Of a stretch of 64,000 nt of DNA, positions 62,727 to 64,000 are shown piece by piece (within the stretch, counting starts at the first letter, position 1; the number at the start of each line of letters is the position of its first letter). This DNA is from an uncultured Bacilli bacterium (GTDB taxonomy: Bacteria > Bacillota_I > Bacilli_A > RF39 > UBA660). A program made the translations under genes and the position numbers. Location: contig CAJTZU010000002.1 of NCBI GenBank assembly GCA_910584165.1, forward strand, positions 77,038-141,037. Reading direction: 5' to 3'. The notes under the pieces were generated by a model, which was given only the letters and a program-made list of their open reading frames with translations, was not told the origin of the DNA and did no database searches.

Positions 62727-62838
62727 AAATTCCTCCTTATTATTAGATTTATTATATCATATTTGTAGTAGAAAAATTCTGGGAAATTTGTCGCCTTTAC
62801 ATTTTCTTACATTTTCATAATTTTTTTAATTCATAAAT

Positions 62839-62867
62839 ATTTCCCAAAATTTATTGTATTATTTCCC
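62839..62867. promoter_or_regulatory. Noc-box half-sites at the noc-like promoter
   Basis: ATTTCCC at 62839-62845 and 62861-62867, and the inverted GGGAAAT at 62781-62787 further upstream. The second lies within the promoter spacer. They match one arm of ATTTCCCGGGAAAT and may allow weak self-control. No full palindrome is present. Confidence 0.4.
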
Positions 62868-62882
62868 AAATTATATTATAAT
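62854..62882 (+). promoter_or_regulatory. Promoter of the noc-like gene
   Basis: -35 TTGTAT (62854-62859), 17-nt spacer, -10 TATAAT (62877-62882), followed by AAGGGG and ATG 62913. Confidence 0.75.
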
Positions 62883-62912
62883 AGAAATACGATAATAGAA
62901 AAGGGGATTATC

Positions 62913-64000
62913 ATGGATGATATGAGAGCGAAAGTTATCGATTTGGACCTAAATGATGTATTACCAAATCGTTTTCAACCACGTATAAAATTTAGTGAAG
63001 ACTCGATTATTGAGCTTTCAGAATCTATTAAAGAACATGGTGTCATACAGCCAATTATAGTTCGACCAATAGGTGACAAATATGAAATTATAGCCGGGGA
63101 GAGACGCTACAAAGCTAGTGTCTTAGCAGGAAAAGATACTATTCCTGCTATTATATCTGATATAAAAGATAAGGAATGTGCTGAAATAGCATTAATAGAA
63201 AATGTACAAAGAAAAGACTTAACAGCAATAGAGGAGGCCATTTCCTATAAGAAAATATTAGATATGGGATATTTAACACAAGAGCAACTAGCGGTAAGAT
63301 TAGGAAAAAGTCAGTCTGCAGTTGCTAATAAGATAAGACTTTTAAATTTATGTGATGAAGTTCAAGAAGCTTTAATGGAAGAAAAAATTTCAGAACGTCA
63401 TGCAAGATCCCTTTTAAAAATTAAAGAATCCAGTAAACAAAAAGAAATGTTAGAAAGAATCATCGATGAAAGGTTAACAGTTAGAAAAACAGAAGAGGAG
63501 ATAGAAAAAATGAATAACTATATTTCAGAACCAATGAATGATATGAGTATGAATAACAACCAGGGTGGTTTTTCAACAGTTAATCCAGGACTTGCTGCTA
63601 ATAACCAACCTCAAAATACAAATTCTTCTGTAGATTTCAGTGCATTATTAATGAGTGAATCTGCAAAGTCTACTAATGGTATGAATAATTCTTCCTCATC
63701 AGCAGGATATCAATTTGATGCCAATGGAGTAGTAACAGGAGAACCAACTTCTATGAATCCATCTCCAGCAATGCCACAAACAGGATATCAGTTTGATGCC
63801 AACGGAGTAGTTATAGGGGAAAATACTTCTCAGCCTTCTTATCAGTTTAATAATTATAATACTATTCCATCAGAGAATAAGTCTTATGTAGAGCCTGAAA
63901 AATCAAATTATCAATTTGACACAAATGGTGCAGTAGCAAAAGAAATAGCTCCTATGAATCCAACACCAGTAGCGCCACAAACAGGATATCAATTTGATGC
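62913..64000 (+). CDS. noc: Noc-type ParB-family nucleoid occlusion protein, partial, with repetitive linker
   Basis: The first 362 codons; the 3' end lies outside the window. ParB/Spo0J N-domain: VLPNRFQPRIKFSED (Noc-like NRFQPR), GVIQPIIVR, AGERRYKA and ENVQRKDL (CTP-binding motifs). HTH GKSQSAVANKIRLLNL (131-146) and ISERHARSLL (159-168). Gln134, Lys140 and Arg162 match residues that give Noc rather than ParB site choice. The amphipathic N-terminal membrane helix of B. subtilis Noc is absent. From about 200 the chain becomes Asn/Ser/Pro-rich with repeats GYQFDANGVV (265, 291, 333, 358), where Bacillus Noc has only a short linker. Confidence 0.85.
   Translation, partial: MDDMRAKVIDLDLNDVLPNRFQPRIKFSEDSIIELSESIKEHGVIQPIIVRPIGDKYEIIAGERRYKASVLAGKDTIPAIISDIKDKECAEIALIENVQRKDLTAIEEAISYKKILDMGYLTQEQLAVRLGKSQSAVANKIRLLNLCDEVQEALMEEKISERHARSLLKIKESSKQKEMLERIIDERLTVRKTEEEIEKMNNYISEPMNDMSMNNNQGGFSTVNPGLAANNQPQNTNSSVDFSALLMSESAKSTNGMNNSSSSAGYQFDANGVVTGEPTSMNPSPAMPQTGYQFDANGVVIGENTSQPSYQFNNYNTIPSENKSYVEPEKSNYQFDTNGAVAKEIAPMNPTPVAPQTGYQFD

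Noticed and set aside
1..64000. CRISPR arrays, insertion sequences, integrases or prophage genes
   Set aside because: No regularly spaced repeats, transposase or integrase motifs, or phage structural genes were seen on either strand.

Overview
This 64 kb window is the replication-origin neighbourhood of a low-GC Firmicute (class Bacilli in the broad sense). The gene order matches the Bacillus subtilis origin: mbl-spoIIID-spoIIQ-spoIID-ywzB on the far left, then rsmA/tatD/metG, mfd/pth, rsmI-trmN6-ricT-holB, bofA-recR-yaaK-dnaX-tadA, gyrA-gyrB-recF, dnaN-dnaA, oriC, then rpmH-rnpA-yidC-khpB, mnmE-mnmG-rsmG and a Noc/ParB-family gene. Trp is encoded by TGG, and TGA ends several genes where it overlaps the next ATG, so this is genetic code 11 and not a Mycoplasma-type code. 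spoIID, spoIIQ, spoIIID, cotJ, bofA and a SpoVT-like gene point to an endospore former or a recent descendant of one. The spacing is tight and several usual neighbours (tmk, rnmV, hpt, yaaA) are missing, which suggests a streamlined gut-type Bacilli genome. This taxonomic placement is inference.

Layout. 1-3.3 kb: a small-molecule operon (alpha/beta hydrolase, SDR oxidoreductase, partial methyltransferase) and a GH3 beta-N-acetylhexosaminidase. 3.3-6.2 kb: an unknown gene, tRNA-His, a zinc-ribbon membrane protein and a cotJ spore-coat operon with a CotJA-CotJB fusion. 6.2-9.8 kb: mbl, sporulation genes and rpiB. 9.8-20.9 kb: flippase, ftsH, tilS, Ig-like surface protein, ung, rsmA, G5/3D protein and tatD. 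21-23.3 kb: three tandem paralogous zinc-ribbon membrane proteins. 23.3-25.6 kb: metG and a dUTPase behind a T-box leader whose specifier reads ATG (Met). 25.6-39.4 kb: SpoVT-like regulator, pyrophosphatase, mfd and the replication/repair/RNA-modification block. 39.4-39.6 kb: the SRP RNA gene between two perfect parS sites. 39.6-48.6 kb: gyrA, gyrB, recF, a ComK homologue, dnaN and dnaA. 48.6-49.0 kb: oriC, with DnaA boxes on both sides of dnaA. 49-64 kb: right arm, including four tandem HipA-like kinase paralogues between khpB and pta, and a Noc-type protein with a repetitive linker that runs off the window.

Most genes point away from oriC, co-directional with replication. Main points of interest are: (1) the HipA-like quartet with its own promoter and no HipB partner; (2) comK placed inside the dnaN-recF operon; (3) a Noc-like protein carrying Noc specificity residues but an unusual Tyr-Gln-Phe-Asp repeat linker, together with a perfect Noc-binding palindrome and half-sites at its own promoter; (4) the parS-ffs-parS arrangement; and (5) the zinc-ribbon trio. 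No CRISPR array, insertion sequence or prophage was seen.
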